The notes: generated by a model from the letters alone, not told the origin. A stretch of DNA of 64,000 nucleotides from Firmicutes bacterium HGW-Firmicutes-15 (GCA_002840245.1 PHAA01000002.1:62001-126000); one strand, 5' to 3'; positions 44,581 through 54,161 are shown, counted from the stretch's first letter. Program-made: numbers and translations.

Positions 44581-45285
44581 ATGATGAATGATACGTTTAA
44601 GCGTTTAGCAATGATTGCCGATATGGTTATTAAGGGGGAAAAAGTGGCTGATATAGGGGCAGATCATGCATTGCTTCCTATTTACCTGATAGAGAATCAA
44701 ATTGCCCCCCAGGTTATTATTGGCGAGCTAGGAGATGGCCCTTATCGGAGAGCCTGTAAAGCGGTGCAAGCTAGTTCTGTCACCAATAGTATTGATCTGC
44801 GCCAGGGAAACGGTCTGCAGGTTTTAGACTATGGAGAGGTTAAAAGCGTGGTCCTGGCTGGTATGGGTGGAGACACGATGGTCGAAATTATGGCCCATGA
44901 TTGGGATAAAGCAGCCAGTTTTAGGCGTTTTGTTTTTCAACCTATGACCAAAGCCCAGGTTTTAAGGCAGCGATTGGCCAGTCGGGGATGGATTATTGAA
45001 GAAGAGCGTTTAGGCTTGGAAAATGGACATTTCTTTCAGGTTATTGCCAGTCGGCCCGCGAACTGTCCTTACCCCCTAACGGATTTAGAAACGGAGATAG
45101 GTTCGGAAATCTTAAGGGCTGACGATGAAATGAAAAGGGGATTTATTCAAAGGTATTTACATAATTACACGAAGATATACAAAGAGCTTATTAATTCTCC
45201 CCTGCACCTGAATCAATTATTAGCTCATAATTACAGGGATAAAATCGCACGATTGGAGGAGATACTGGGTGCAAGGAAAGGTTAG
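44581..45285 (+). CDS. trmK: tRNA (adenine(22)-N(1))-methyltransferase
   Basis: A 234-residue SAM-dependent methyltransferase. The SAM-binding motif is KVADIGADHALLPIYLI, followed by SVVLAGMGGDTMVEIM, a TrmK signature, and a C-terminal helical domain. TrmK methylates A22 of tRNA. A second ATG is at 44584. The pair with a Nif3-like gene, here overlapping by 17 bases, occurs in many Firmicutes near sigA. Confidence 0.93.
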   Translation: MMNDTFKRLAMIADMVIKGEKVADIGADHALLPIYLIENQIAPQVIIGELGDGPYRRACKAVQASSVTNSIDLRQGNGLQVLDYGEVKSVVLAGMGGDTMVEIMAHDWDKAASFRRFVFQPMTKAQVLRQRLASRGWIIEEERLGLENGHFFQVIASRPANCPYPLTDLETEIGSEILRADDEMKRGFIQRYLHNYTKIYKELINSPLHLNQLLAHNYRDKIARLEEILGARKG

Positions 45286-46384
45286 AGACATTGTGAAAAT
45301 TATGGAATCTTTTTTCCCTGTACATCTAGCGGAAAGCTGGGATAATGTCGGCCTGCAAGTCGGATCTTATAACGCCCCAGCTAACAGGGTGCTCGTGGCT
45401 CTTGATCTGGATAAGGAAGTACTCCAGTATGCCTTGGACCAAAAGGCAGATATGATTATTACCCATCATCCCTTGTTTTTTACCGGGATAAAATCTATTA
45501 ATTATGAACAGTCCCAGGGTAGCTTACTTAAGGGAATTATTAAGGCTGGAATTACCGTTTATGCGGCCCACACCAATCTGGATGCGGGGGAGCGAGGGCT
45601 TAATCAAATACTGGCAGAGCGCATTGGTTTGCATGATATCAAGCCTCTGGACAAGGGTCACAGCGAGGCTCTTTATAAGCTGGTGGTATATGTTCCTATT
45701 GGGCATGAAGAAGCTGTGCGGCAGGCTATTAATGGTGCGGGCGCCGGACATTTAGGGCGGTACACGGATTGCAGCTTTAGAACCAAAGGAACCGGCTTAT
45801 TTAGACCTTTGGCAGGGAGCAAGCCATTTATAGGGCATGAGGCAATTCTGGAAGAAGTAGAGGAGTACCGATTGGAAACAGTGGTACCGCAGCCGAGGCT
45901 AGGAAAGGTCTTACAGGAAATGCTAAAGGCCCATCCCTACGAGGAAGCAGCTTATGATATTTATCTGCTGGAAAACCGAGGCAAGGTATTTAGCCTGGGC
46001 AGAACGGGAAAACTTGCTGAGATGATGAGTCTACAAGAATTTTGTGCCGAGGTAAAGATGAGTTTGGGTTTAGAATTCTTGCGAGTAGTCGGAGATATGA
46101 ACAGGTCAGTAAAGAATATAGCGGTGGTTAGCGGTGCTGGAGCAAGCCTTATGAGTAAAGCTCAGAAGCAGAGATGTGATGTTCTATTAACCGGGGATTT
46201 AAAATATCATGAAGCAAAGGATGCTGAGGCTCTGGGGATAGCCGTGATTGATGCCGGGCATCAGGGAACTGAGCGCATAATGGCGAATTACCTGCGGGAT
46301 CTTCTTAACGAAGAAAAGAAAAGGCGAGGATTGGATTTGGAGGTAATTTCAATAAATGGGAGGGAATGCATCGTGACCGTCTAG
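45269..46384 (+). CDS. Nif3-like dinuclear metal centre protein
   Basis: A 371-residue protein of the Nif3/YqfO family. The metal site has IITHHPLFFTGIKSI and AAHTNLDAGERGLN, with C-terminal VIDAGHQGTERIM. The middle about 100 residues (near 130-230) match the PII-like insert that marks the long form. It starts at GTG 45269 inside the trmK gene. The biochemical function is not firmly known. Confidence 0.93.
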   Translation: MQGKVRDIVKIMESFFPVHLAESWDNVGLQVGSYNAPANRVLVALDLDKEVLQYALDQKADMIITHHPLFFTGIKSINYEQSQGSLLKGIIKAGITVYAAHTNLDAGERGLNQILAERIGLHDIKPLDKGHSEALYKLVVYVPIGHEEAVRQAINGAGAGHLGRYTDCSFRTKGTGLFRPLAGSKPFIGHEAILEEVEEYRLETVVPQPRLGKVLQEMLKAHPYEEAAYDIYLLENRGKVFSLGRTGKLAEMMSLQEFCAEVKMSLGLEFLRVVGDMNRSVKNIAVVSGAGASLMSKAQKQRCDVLLTGDLKYHEAKDAEALGIAVIDAGHQGTERIMANYLRDLLNEEKKRRGLDLEVISINGRECIVTV

Positions 46385-46394
46385 TTTTGCTTAA

Positions 46395-46597
46395 GGGACT
46401 ATCAAAAAATAAACTAGTCATTTACTCCGGTCTTTTTCGCACTATTCTTCGTTCTCAAAGCTTGGAATACGTCCACCCTGCGGGTACCACTGGTGCTCCC
46501 TTGCGGTCGCCAATAATGTTGCAGTATGACTGCGCTTTGGAGCCTTGTCTAGCGCGATCCTCGGACGATTCTGCCTTGTTTATTCCTTGATAGCCCC
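46395..46597. mobile_element. MITE-like element, family A, copy 1
   Basis: GGGACTATCAAAAAATAAAC at the left and, inverted, GGGGCTATCAAGGAATAAAC at the right bound about 203 bp. It has no credible gene and starts 10 bases after the nif3-like stop. Outer parts match the element in rnpB; the middle (about 46473-46523) is inverted relative to that copy. No long target duplication is evident; TAA on both sides is possible. It may also work as terminator. Confidence 0.7.
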
Positions 46598-46715
46598 TAA
46601 ATAAAGCTATTAAGGGCTGATTGTAAAAATATTTTTGGGAAACTGGGAGGAATTTCTTTAATACTGTTGAATGTTAAAGTATGATTAGGACGAGATGGGA
46701 AATGAGGAATTATGA

Positions 46716-47741
46716 ATGCTGAAGATTAGTATTAGCAGTCTAAATCCAGGGGTTAAGCTGGGAAAAGACATCTATAGCTATGATGGCAAACTATTATTAC
46801 CTAAAGAAACTATCATTAGTCAAGAACATTTGGATCAGTTTGCGCGCCGCAACATAACCGAAGTATTTATCGTTGAGTCAAGCGAAAGGCAACAGTCGGA
46901 TAAGAGATTTGAAGACGTCTATATCGATTGTTTGGAATATGTTAAGGCTTTGATGATGCAGGCTAGGATGGGTCAAACGCTAGCGTATAAGGAAATAAGC
47001 GATATCGTAGATATGCTGATGGTACAGGTTTTTGATCAAAATGATCTTTTTCGCCAGATGCGCATCATGAAAGAACGAGATGAGTATATATATACTCATT
47101 CGGTCAATGTGGCGTTGCTGTGTATTCTCATTGGCCGCTGGATGAAATGTGAGGATGTCACAGTAAAGGAATTGGGTATTGCAGGGATACTGCATGATAT
47201 TGGCAATATGCAGATACCTGACGAGATATTAAACAAACCAGGCAGATTATCGGCGGAGGAATTTGAGCAAATCAAAAGACACCCCCTATTGGGTTATAAC
47301 ATGGTTAACGAGTACGAGTGGGTGAAGGAATCCATTGCTAACGCAATATTAATGCATCATGAAAGGGCGGATGGATCAGGTTATCCGCTGGGAATGAAAG
47401 GCTATAAAATAGATTTCTTTGCATCTGTGGTTGCGGTAGCTGATCTTTATGATGCGATTACATCCAGTCGCTCCTATTCATCCAAGGCTTCTCCTTATAC
47501 CGCGGTGGAGATATTATGGCAGGAATCGTTTGGTAAGCTGGACCCTCGGATTGCTAAAGTATTTTATGATAAAATTACTAATTTTTATGTAGGCAACGAG
47601 GTTGTTTTATCAAATAATGAAAGGGGCGTGGTAGTGTTTGTAGATCCATCCCAACCTACCCGGCCTATCGTGATGTGTGGTGACAAATTTTATAATTTGG
47701 CATTGGAAAGATCACTGAGTATTTTAGATATGGTTGACTAA
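46716..47741 (+). CDS. HD-GYP domain protein (c-di-GMP phosphodiesterase)
   Basis: A 341-residue protein without a receiver domain. An N-terminal segment of about 95 residues is typical of DUF3391-like HD-GYP proteins (KLGKDIYSYDGKLLLPKETI). The catalytic motifs HDIGNMQIP and HHERADGSGYP are intact. A short C-terminal beta region (residues 290-341) resembles an SH3-like tail. GAGGAATT precedes the ATG. It stands alone between the repeat element and the HU gene. Confidence 0.92.
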   Translation: MLKISISSLNPGVKLGKDIYSYDGKLLLPKETIISQEHLDQFARRNITEVFIVESSERQQSDKRFEDVYIDCLEYVKALMMQARMGQTLAYKEISDIVDMLMVQVFDQNDLFRQMRIMKERDEYIYTHSVNVALLCILIGRWMKCEDVTVKELGIAGILHDIGNMQIPDEILNKPGRLSAEEFEQIKRHPLLGYNMVNEYEWVKESIANAILMHHERADGSGYPLGMKGYKIDFFASVVAVADLYDAITSSRSYSSKASPYTAVEILWQESFGKLDPRIAKVFYDKITNFYVGNEVVLSNNERGVVVFVDPSQPTRPIVMCGDKFYNLALERSLSILDMVD

Positions 47742-47974
47742 ATGAGTTTTTCATTCCTCACTAAAAATGAATCCCGAAAAACAGGCGTTAATTAGTCTGT
47801 GCATGTATAAAATTCATTTTTAATTGGCAGAATTAATGTAAAGGGAAACTGAAATAAGTAGTAGATTTAAAAAATATAAAAAAAATTAGAAAAATTTTCA
47901 GTTTTTTAGCAGGATTTGCCGATTTAATGGGGAATGTAAAATAAGGTTAAAAAATTTTAAGGGAGGATTATGTC

Positions 47975-48319
47975 GTGAACAAATCGGAACTTGTAAAATC
48001 TCTAGCGGAGAAAGCGGGAATCACGCAAAAGGATGCTGCTAAAGCATTGGAAGCAATCACGGGAACTATCCAACAGGCACTAGCAAAGGGAGACAAGGTG
48101 CAGATTATCGGTTTTGGTAGCTTTGAAGTCCGTGACCGTAAGGAAAGAAAAGTTATAAGTCCAGCTACTGGACAAGAAATTACTGTTCCGGCTACCAAAG
48201 TTCCTGCATTTAAACCCGGCAAATCTCTGAAGGAAGCTGTAGCACTTCCCAAGGCTCCTGTAAAAGCAGCCGCTCCTGTAAAAGGCGCGAAAAAGGCTGC
48301 CCCCAAGAAAAAGAAATAG
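47975..48319 (+). CDS. HU-family DNA-binding protein with a histone H1-like tail
   Basis: A 114-residue nucleoid protein. Residues 1-90 are a standard HU domain with GFGSFEVRDRKERKVISPATG and VPAFKPGKSLKEAV. The remaining 24 residues are Lys, Ala, Pro rich (KAAAPVKGAKKAAPKKKK), similar to histone H1 tails and to HU of a few other lineages. The GTG start at 47975 follows GGGAGGA. A terminator closes the gene. Confidence 0.95.
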   Translation: MNKSELVKSLAEKAGITQKDAAKALEAITGTIQQALAKGDKVQIIGFGSFEVRDRKERKVISPATGQEITVPATKVPAFKPGKSLKEAVALPKAPVKAAAPVKGAKKAAPKKKK

Positions 48320-48345
48320 GTTAACAAAAGCTAAGTATAATAATT

Positions 48346-48379
48346 AAAGGAGGTATACATGGTTGTACCTTCTTTTTTT
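48346..48379 (+). terminator. terminator after HU
   Basis: AAAGGAGGTA pairs with TACCTTCTTT with one mismatch, followed by a run of T residues. About 230 bases after it (to 48612) contain no recognised gene. Confidence 0.75.
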
Positions 48380-48612
48380 GTTTTATTTAATTGTGCAGAG
48401 TTAATGACATAATCCTGAGGATGGAAAAAGAGGAAGCCTCAGAAGGCAAATCATTCTCGAATAACTAAAATGACAAAAGTCCTAATTGGAGCAGGAAAAA
48501 GATGAAATATGTCGAATTATGAAACAAGATCTTATAGATGGCCAGCCAAAACAAAAAATGCTTCCTTTTCTATCTAATCATGATAATAGCTTGAATATTG
48601 AGGTGATAACAA

Positions 48613-49788
48613 TTGATTCCAGTATCTTTGCCCACTGAATTGCAACTAAGAAAATTTGTAGCTCCAGAAATTATCTTTGGGGATGGCGCAAGGTATCTGG
48701 CTGGACGCTACGCGCTAAATATTGGTGCTAAGAAGGTTTTGCTAGTAACTGATCCTGGCTTATTAGCTACAGGTTGGCCTCAACAAGTTTTAAAATGTCT
48801 GGATGAGGTAGATATACCTTATGTTGTATTTGCGGGAGTGAGTCCCAACCCTAGAGATGAAGAGGTTATGGCCGGAGCTGAGATTTATGGGAATGAGCGT
48901 TGTAATGCTATTATAGCAGTAGGGGGTGGCAGTGCCATAGATTGCGCCAAGGGCATAGGCATTGTAGGAACTAATACTCGACACATAAGGCATTTTGAAG
49001 GCGTTGATCAGGTCAAAAGACCTATTCCTCCACTTGTTTGTATTCCAACTACAGGAGGCAGCTCGGCTGATGTTTCTCAATTTGCTATTATTAGGGATAT
49101 GAGTACGAAAGTAAAGATGGCTATTGTAAGCAAGGCAGTTGTTCCTGACGTAGCCCTGATAGACCCGAGTACCCTAACTACTATGCCATCCTATTTGTCT
49201 GCCTGTACTGGGCTTGATGCTCTGACACATGCCATTGAGGCTTATGTGTCTAACGCCAGTTCGCCTTTGACTGATATTCATGCGATTGCGGCAATTAAAT
49301 TAATATCCCAGTATTTAGAGGAATCGATAAAAAAACCTGAAGATATTGTGCTTAGGAGCAAGGTGATGCTTGGTAGTATGGAGGCAGGATTGGCTTTTTC
49401 CAATGCTATACTTGGTGCAGTTCATGCAATGGCTCACAGCTTAGGGGGGCTTTTGGATATGGCCCACGGCGAATGCAATGCCATTCTACTTGAGCCAGTG
49501 ATAGATTTTAATTATTCATCAGCCTCTGAACGTTATGTCGGTGTAGCAGAAGCTATGGGTATAGAACAGCAGGGTATGACATCAAACGAAGTTAAGAGAG
49601 CTCTGCTATGCGAAATTATCCGATTGCGTAAGGCGGTTAGAGTTGATAACCGGTTAAGCAATATTGGAATTGGGCGGAGCGATATCCCGCAACTAGCTAG
49701 GGATGCAATAAAAGATGTATGCATGGCCACCAATCCTCGTACTCCAACCCAAAACGAGATAGAGGGAATATATGAAAGAGCACTATAA
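48613..49788 (+). CDS. ercA: ErcA-type alcohol dehydrogenase-like regulatory protein
   Basis: A 391-residue iron-containing alcohol dehydrogenase homologue. The coenzyme motif GGGSAIDCAKG is present, and metal-ligand histidines lie in DALTHAIEAYVS and GAVHAMAHSLGG, DMAHGECNAILL. The N-terminus LRKFVAPEIIFGDGARYLAG and C-terminus ATNPRTPTQNEIEGIYERAL match the ErcA group, which was first linked to regulation of alcohol oxidation in Pseudomonas and is often next to signalling genes. It starts at TTG 48613 with GAGGTGAT before it and overlaps the diguanylate cyclase by 17 bases. The partner supports a sensory role. Confidence 0.85.
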   Translation: MIPVSLPTELQLRKFVAPEIIFGDGARYLAGRYALNIGAKKVLLVTDPGLLATGWPQQVLKCLDEVDIPYVVFAGVSPNPRDEEVMAGAEIYGNERCNAIIAVGGGSAIDCAKGIGIVGTNTRHIRHFEGVDQVKRPIPPLVCIPTTGGSSADVSQFAIIRDMSTKVKMAIVSKAVVPDVALIDPSTLTTMPSYLSACTGLDALTHAIEAYVSNASSPLTDIHAIAAIKLISQYLEESIKKPEDIVLRSKVMLGSMEAGLAFSNAILGAVHAMAHSLGGLLDMAHGECNAILLEPVIDFNYSSASERYVGVAEAMGIEQQGMTSNEVKRALLCEIIRLRKAVRVDNRLSNIGIGRSDIPQLARDAIKDVCMATNPRTPTQNEIEGIYERAL

Positions 49789-50962
49789 TGCATCTAAGAT
49801 CCAGGAAAAACTGAGAGAACAACTTATAGGATTAGGAGAAAGTTCACTTCGAAAGAGCTATTACCCCGAGTTGCAGAAGCGGACTGAGGATTTGCAGAGG
49901 TTCAGAGCTTTATTGGATCAAAGTCCTGATTTAATATTCCTATTAGAGGTTCCTTCTGGCAAAGTTATTGACTTTAATGAGTCGTCTTGCAAGCAGCTTG
50001 GATATGCGAGAGAAAAACTTTTTTCAGCCTCCTTTGATATATTGGTAGCTGAACCGGCACCGGTTTGGTCAGGCATACTTAATTCGTGCACTACTAATGA
50101 AGATTCATCAAGGGAGACAAGCACCGTCATGTTCTGCAAATGTGATGGGAGTTACATTCCCGTTGAGCTAAGCTTTAGTCTCGTTTCTTTCGAGAAAAAT
50201 CAATATGCGGTAGTTGTTGCTCGTGATATTACAGAGCGACTTCGGGTTGAAGAAGAATTACGCAAAGCGCATATAATGCTTGAACAAAGGGTTAAGGAAA
50301 GGACTGCAGCATTATTGCAGCTCTCCGAATCCTTGCAAGTGGAAATCGCTGAACGTAAGAGGATAGAAGAACAATTGAGGCAGTTTAGCCTTCATGATTT
50401 TGCTACCGGCCTATATAACCGGGCATATTTCTCGGAAGAGATGCATCGCCTGGATACTGGTAGGTGTCATCCGGTTGGCTTGATTATGTGTGATGTAGAC
50501 GGTTTGAAAATGATTAATGATGCTTTAGGTCATATTTCCGGCGATCAACTTCTGATGGAAGTAGCGAAGATATTACGCATGGGTGTTCGTGAAGGGGACG
50601 TGGTATCTCGGGTGGGAGGCGATGAATTTGCAATTATTCTCCCTAACAGTAGATTGCAAGATGTTGAACGAGTTGTGAACAGAATAAGACTATTAATTGA
50701 GAATTATAATGTTAGCAATCTGGAATTACCATTAAGCATTTCAATAGGCTTCGCTATTAAAAACGACCGAGGTTCAAATATGGATGAGATTTTTAAGGAA
50801 GCCGATGACAATATGTATAAGGATAAGTTGGATCGGAGCAAAAGTGCACGTAATTTAATAGTTGGTGCTCTTAATCGCCTTCTTGAATCTAAAGATTTTA
50901 TGGAACAAGACTACGCGATACGTCTGCGTAACATGTGTCAGAAGCCCTGGCTCAAGCAGTAG
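49772..50962 (+). CDS. PAS-GGDEF diguanylate cyclase
   Basis: A 396-residue cytoplasmic protein. A PAS domain (about residues 35-155) begins RFRALLDQSPDLIFLLEV. A coiled coil follows at about 157-205, then a GGDEF domain (210-375) with VSRVGGDEFAIILPNS and DLATGLYNR-like HDFATGLYNRAYFSEEM. The intact GGDEF predicts c-di-GMP synthesis. Overlap with the ErcA-like gene by 17 bases shows they are made together, so the dehydrogenase-like protein may set cyclase activity. Confidence 0.93.
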   Translation: MKEHYNASKIQEKLREQLIGLGESSLRKSYYPELQKRTEDLQRFRALLDQSPDLIFLLEVPSGKVIDFNESSCKQLGYAREKLFSASFDILVAEPAPVWSGILNSCTTNEDSSRETSTVMFCKCDGSYIPVELSFSLVSFEKNQYAVVVARDITERLRVEEELRKAHIMLEQRVKERTAALLQLSESLQVEIAERKRIEEQLRQFSLHDFATGLYNRAYFSEEMHRLDTGRCHPVGLIMCDVDGLKMINDALGHISGDQLLMEVAKILRMGVREGDVVSRVGGDEFAIILPNSRLQDVERVVNRIRLLIENYNVSNLELPLSISIGFAIKNDRGSNMDEIFKEADDNMYKDKLDRSKSARNLIVGALNRLLESKDFMEQDYAIRLRNMCQKPWLKQ

Positions 50963-50992
50963 ACACATTCCATGTGAAGACCTTTAATCCTA

Positions 50993-51358
50993 CTAATTTT
51001 TAAGATTCTCCCAGTGCTCGGCCAGTTCACGTAGTTCGGCCAGAGATAATCCTAAATCTTTTGCATCGATGGAACCACTCAATCGGGCCAGATTCTCTTT
51101 AATACCGTCAATAGCATCCATTTCGGCATGAAACTGAACTTTGGGTATAGCTTTCTTCCAGGCCAAATCTAAATTGTTTAAATCTTCCTTAGCATTATCC
51201 CAACGGTCAGCTTTTACATCATTTTCAACTATAGAAATATACTGGGGGATGGTATTTTTGTCTGACATTGAGGTTATATAATAATACCCTCCTTGCATAA
51301 TTAAGATAAAGATCACCAGAGTAACTATAGGGACAACATAGGAAATCCATTTTCTCAC
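50993..51358 (-). CDS. DUF4363 protein
   Basis: A 121-residue protein with one N-terminal transmembrane helix (about residues 8-28) and an external helical domain rich in Asp, Glu and Lys. Size, topology and position after a DUF421 protein fit the DUF4363 family, which is often paired with DUF421 proteins in spore formers. Function unknown. Confidence 0.75.
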   Translation of the reverse strand: MRKWISYVVPIVTLVIFILIMQGGYYYITSMSDKNTIPQYISIVENDVKADRWDNAKEDLNNLDLAWKKAIPKVQFHAEMDAIDGIKENLARLSGSIDAKDLGLSLAELRELAEHWENLKN

Positions 51359-51406
51359 TAGTAATACCTCCCGTTAAAGCTTGATATACAGGGATAAAAC
51401 GTGCGT

Positions 51407-52108
51407 TTATTTTGCGGTGTCCTTATATGTGTCCAGGAATAGATTGCCCGAGCTATCTATGGTAGCCAAGAAGACTTCAGATACTTGGTGAATACCCTTT
51501 TTTTCTAATTCCTGTTCCAACCACAGCCTATCCACATTAGCCTGCTTAAGGTTTTCATTTATTATAATACCGTCATATATCAATTCCGTACTGAGCCCCG
51601 AAGTCTGGGCAGTAAGGTTCAAATCCTGGGGAGTGGCTGGAAGAAATTCGGGCTTTAATAATACCGATACCTTGCCATCCGTCTCAACCACCGCGAAACC
51701 CACCTGCTTTAAGTCGAATATTCCTTTGTCTCTTAATTGATGCAGAACATCAGCTAGGGTGTAACGAATTTTGCGCATCGCGTCTTCCATGATCTGGCCA
51801 TTCATAATTACTATAGTAGGTTCCCCTATAATATATTTGGCGGCAGGCCGATATTTTAAGGTAACCCATTGTAAAATCAGAACGATGATCGCCCAGACCA
51901 GTAATCCCACCCAATGAGGCCAGGCCCGACTGCTTAAATCCACCGAGAGGGTGGCGGCAATGGAACCAATGGTAATGCCCAGCACATAATCGAAGAAAGT
52001 TAGCTGAGCAATTTGCTGCTTGCCAAGTACGCGTGTAAATATTAGCAGGGTAAAGAATCCAATTATACTCCTGACTACTACTACGATGCCTTCATTCACC
52101 CTAAACAC
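51407..52108 (-). CDS. DUF421 (YetF-like) membrane protein
   Basis: A 233-residue protein with three N-terminal hydrophobic helices and a C-terminal soluble domain. The motifs RVLGKQQIAQLTFFDYVLGI and IGSIAATLSVD are typical of DUF421. The C-terminal part has the YetF-type segment IIINENLKQANVDRLWLEQEL. GTG at 52108 is the longest start; GTG 52099 has a better-placed AGAGGTG. It shares an operon with the DUF4363 gene downstream. Function unknown. Confidence 0.88.
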   Translation of the reverse strand: MFRVNEGIVVVVRSIIGFFTLLIFTRVLGKQQIAQLTFFDYVLGITIGSIAATLSVDLSSRAWPHWVGLLVWAIIVLILQWVTLKYRPAAKYIIGEPTIVIMNGQIMEDAMRKIRYTLADVLHQLRDKGIFDLKQVGFAVVETDGKVSVLLKPEFLPATPQDLNLTAQTSGLSTELIYDGIIINENLKQANVDRLWLEQELEKKGIHQVSEVFLATIDSSGNLFLDTYKDTAK

Positions 52109-52245
52109 CTCTTTAATGCAAACGCTTTTATAATATTATGATCCTTTAAGCTGGATAAAATTCCATGAAAAATTAATGAATTGCTATATCCTATAAGTTC
52201 CAGACACTTCCTAGTCACTTCGAGCATACTTTTATCATAGGCAAT

Positions 52246-52289
52246 GGCGCCGCAGAGACTTACAATCTCGCGCGCCTATTTTTATTTTT
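52246..52289 (+). terminator. terminator-like hairpin in the asnB leader (attenuator candidate)
   Basis: GGCGC, GC and GAGA (52246-52258) pair with TCTC, GC and GCGCC (52266-52276), an 11-bp stem with two bulged bases and a 7-base loop, followed by a run of T residues to 52289. It ends 21 bases before the asnB start codon, with the ribosome binding site AGGAG (52296-52300) just after. The upstream gene is on the other strand, so this cannot end a preceding message; it probably controls asnB. No T-box motif is present. Confidence 0.5.
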
Positions 52290-52310
52290 ATAGTTAGGAG
52301 TTGAATATAG

Positions 52311-54161
52311 ATGTGTGGGATAGCAGGTTGGATTGATTTGAAAGAAAATATAATTGGGCAGAGTGCAGTGATGGAGACAATGGTGCGTAGCTTAATTCCC
52401 CGTGGTCCTGATGCCGAAGGTATCTGGCGGTCGTCTCATGCCATTCTGGGACATCGCCGCCTGGTGGTGGTCGACCCTGAGGGGGGGGCTCAGCCTATGA
52501 CCCGTACCCATTATGGAAAGAATTATACCATCACTTATAATGGCGAACTGTACAATACCCTGGAAATAAGGCGTGTTCTGGAGAATTGCGGGTACCATTT
52601 TCAAACCCGAAACTCTGATACGGAAGTGCTGCTTACTGCTTATATTGAGTGGGGGACCGAATGTGTCACCAGGTTTAACGGTATCTTTGCATTTGCGATA
52701 TGGGATGAAGAAAAGCAGAGCCTATTTATGGCCCGAGACCGCTTGGGAGTGAAACCTCTTTTTTATGTAAAGAAAGGAAACAGTTTTATTTTTGCATCAG
52801 AAATAAAGGCTCTTTTATTACACCCGAAAGTTGAACCAGTTGTAGATTCAGAAGGGTTGGCAGAAATATTTGTGCTGGGTCCGGCGCGCACGCCAGGAAA
52901 TGGAGTATTTAAAGGTTTGTATGAAGTCAAGCCGGGACATACATTAAGTTGTGATTATCAGGGTATCCATATTCATCGTTATTGGTGCTTGAAAAGCTTT
53001 CCTCACCGGGAAGATCTGGATACAACTACAGGTCATCTACGGGAATTGTTCCGGGATACAGTCAAACGGCAACTGGTATCAGATGTACCGATTTGCACGT
53101 TTCTATCTGGCGGTTTGGATTCTAGCGCTATTACTGCGGTGGCAGCTCAAGTATTCCGTGAAGAGGGGCGTCCTCCTCTAAAAACTTTTTCCGTAGATTA
53201 TTTAGAAAACGATAAATACTACCGTTCTAACTCTTTTGAAACCAGCGAGGATACTCCTTGGGCTGAGCGGGTATCAAAATACCTTTGTACGGATCACGAT
53301 GCAATATTTATTGATAATAGGGAACTCTTCTATGCCCTAAGGCCATCGATGGAGGCCCATGATTTGCCAGGAATGACGGATATAGATGCTTCTTTATATT
53401 TATTCTGCCGGGAAGTGCGCAAAGGAGCGGTGGTGGCGCTTTCGGGCGAGTGTGCGGATGAAATTCTGGGGGGGTATCCTTGGTTCCGAGCAGAGGAAGA
53501 TCGGGGTTTTGATAACTTTCCTTGGATTAGGATGCTAGATGAAAGAACTGCTTATTTATCACCTGAATTGGTGAAAAAAATGAATCCACAGGAATATAGC
53601 CGGGCAAGATACCTTGAGGCTATAGCAGAAGTACCGCGTTTGGAGGGGGAAAGCTTAGCTGAAGCCCGAGTGCGTGAAATGTTTTACCTTAACATAAGCC
53701 GATTCATGCCCACTCTCCTGGATCGTAAGGATCGCATGAGCATGGCCTGGGGATTGGAAGTCAGGGTTCCGTTTAGTGACCACCGCTTGTTGGAATATAT
53801 TTGGAACATACCCTGGAGTATGAAGAACCATAATGGGATGAGTAAGGGTATATTGAGACGAGCCTTGCGTGGTTTTCTTCCTGATGAAGTACTCCTTCGT
53901 CAGAAGAGCCCATATCCCAAAACCCACCATCCTGTTTATGGTCAGGCAGTGCGCTCCGAATTAAAGGATGTCCTTAATAATCCGGCCTCACCTCTGTTAC
54001 AATTGATTGAACGTGAAGCGCTTCAGGGCATCATGGATTCGCGCCGGGTTTTCCTGAAAATGCCCTGGTTCGGTCAGCTTATGGGCGATGTACAGTTTAT
54101 GGCCTACCTGCTCCAGGTCGACCGCTGGTTACTGAAATATAAGGTAAAAATAAGCATTTAG
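52311..54161 (+). CDS. asnB: asparagine synthase (glutamine-hydrolysing)
   Basis: A 616-residue enzyme making asparagine from aspartate, glutamine and ATP. The glutaminase domain starts with the nucleophilic Cys2 (MCGIAGW), and has RGPDAEG, YNGELYN and SDTEVLL motifs. The synthetase domain has the PPi loop FLSGGLDSSAITAV and SGECADEILGGYPWF. The ATG start is certain because the cysteine must follow the removed methionine. AGGAG lies before it. Confidence 0.96.
   Translation: MCGIAGWIDLKENIIGQSAVMETMVRSLIPRGPDAEGIWRSSHAILGHRRLVVVDPEGGAQPMTRTHYGKNYTITYNGELYNTLEIRRVLENCGYHFQTRNSDTEVLLTAYIEWGTECVTRFNGIFAFAIWDEEKQSLFMARDRLGVKPLFYVKKGNSFIFASEIKALLLHPKVEPVVDSEGLAEIFVLGPARTPGNGVFKGLYEVKPGHTLSCDYQGIHIHRYWCLKSFPHREDLDTTTGHLRELFRDTVKRQLVSDVPICTFLSGGLDSSAITAVAAQVFREEGRPPLKTFSVDYLENDKYYRSNSFETSEDTPWAERVSKYLCTDHDAIFIDNRELFYALRPSMEAHDLPGMTDIDASLYLFCREVRKGAVVALSGECADEILGGYPWFRAEEDRGFDNFPWIRMLDERTAYLSPELVKKMNPQEYSRARYLEAIAEVPRLEGESLAEARVREMFYLNISRFMPTLLDRKDRMSMAWGLEVRVPFSDHRLLEYIWNIPWSMKNHNGMSKGILRRALRGFLPDEVLLRQKSPYPKTHHPVYGQAVRSELKDVLNNPASPLLQLIEREALQGIMDSRRVFLKMPWFGQLMGDVQFMAYLLQVDRWLLKYKVKISI

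Noticed and set aside
46366-46590. 74-codon reading frame overlapping the end of the nif3-like gene
   Set aside because: Nearly all of it lies inside the family A repeat element and has no ribosome binding site or family resemblance.
52110-52310. T-box riboswitch before asnB
   Set aside because: A terminator hairpin exists, but neither the AGGGTGGNACCGCG-type T-box nor a specifier stem can be found.
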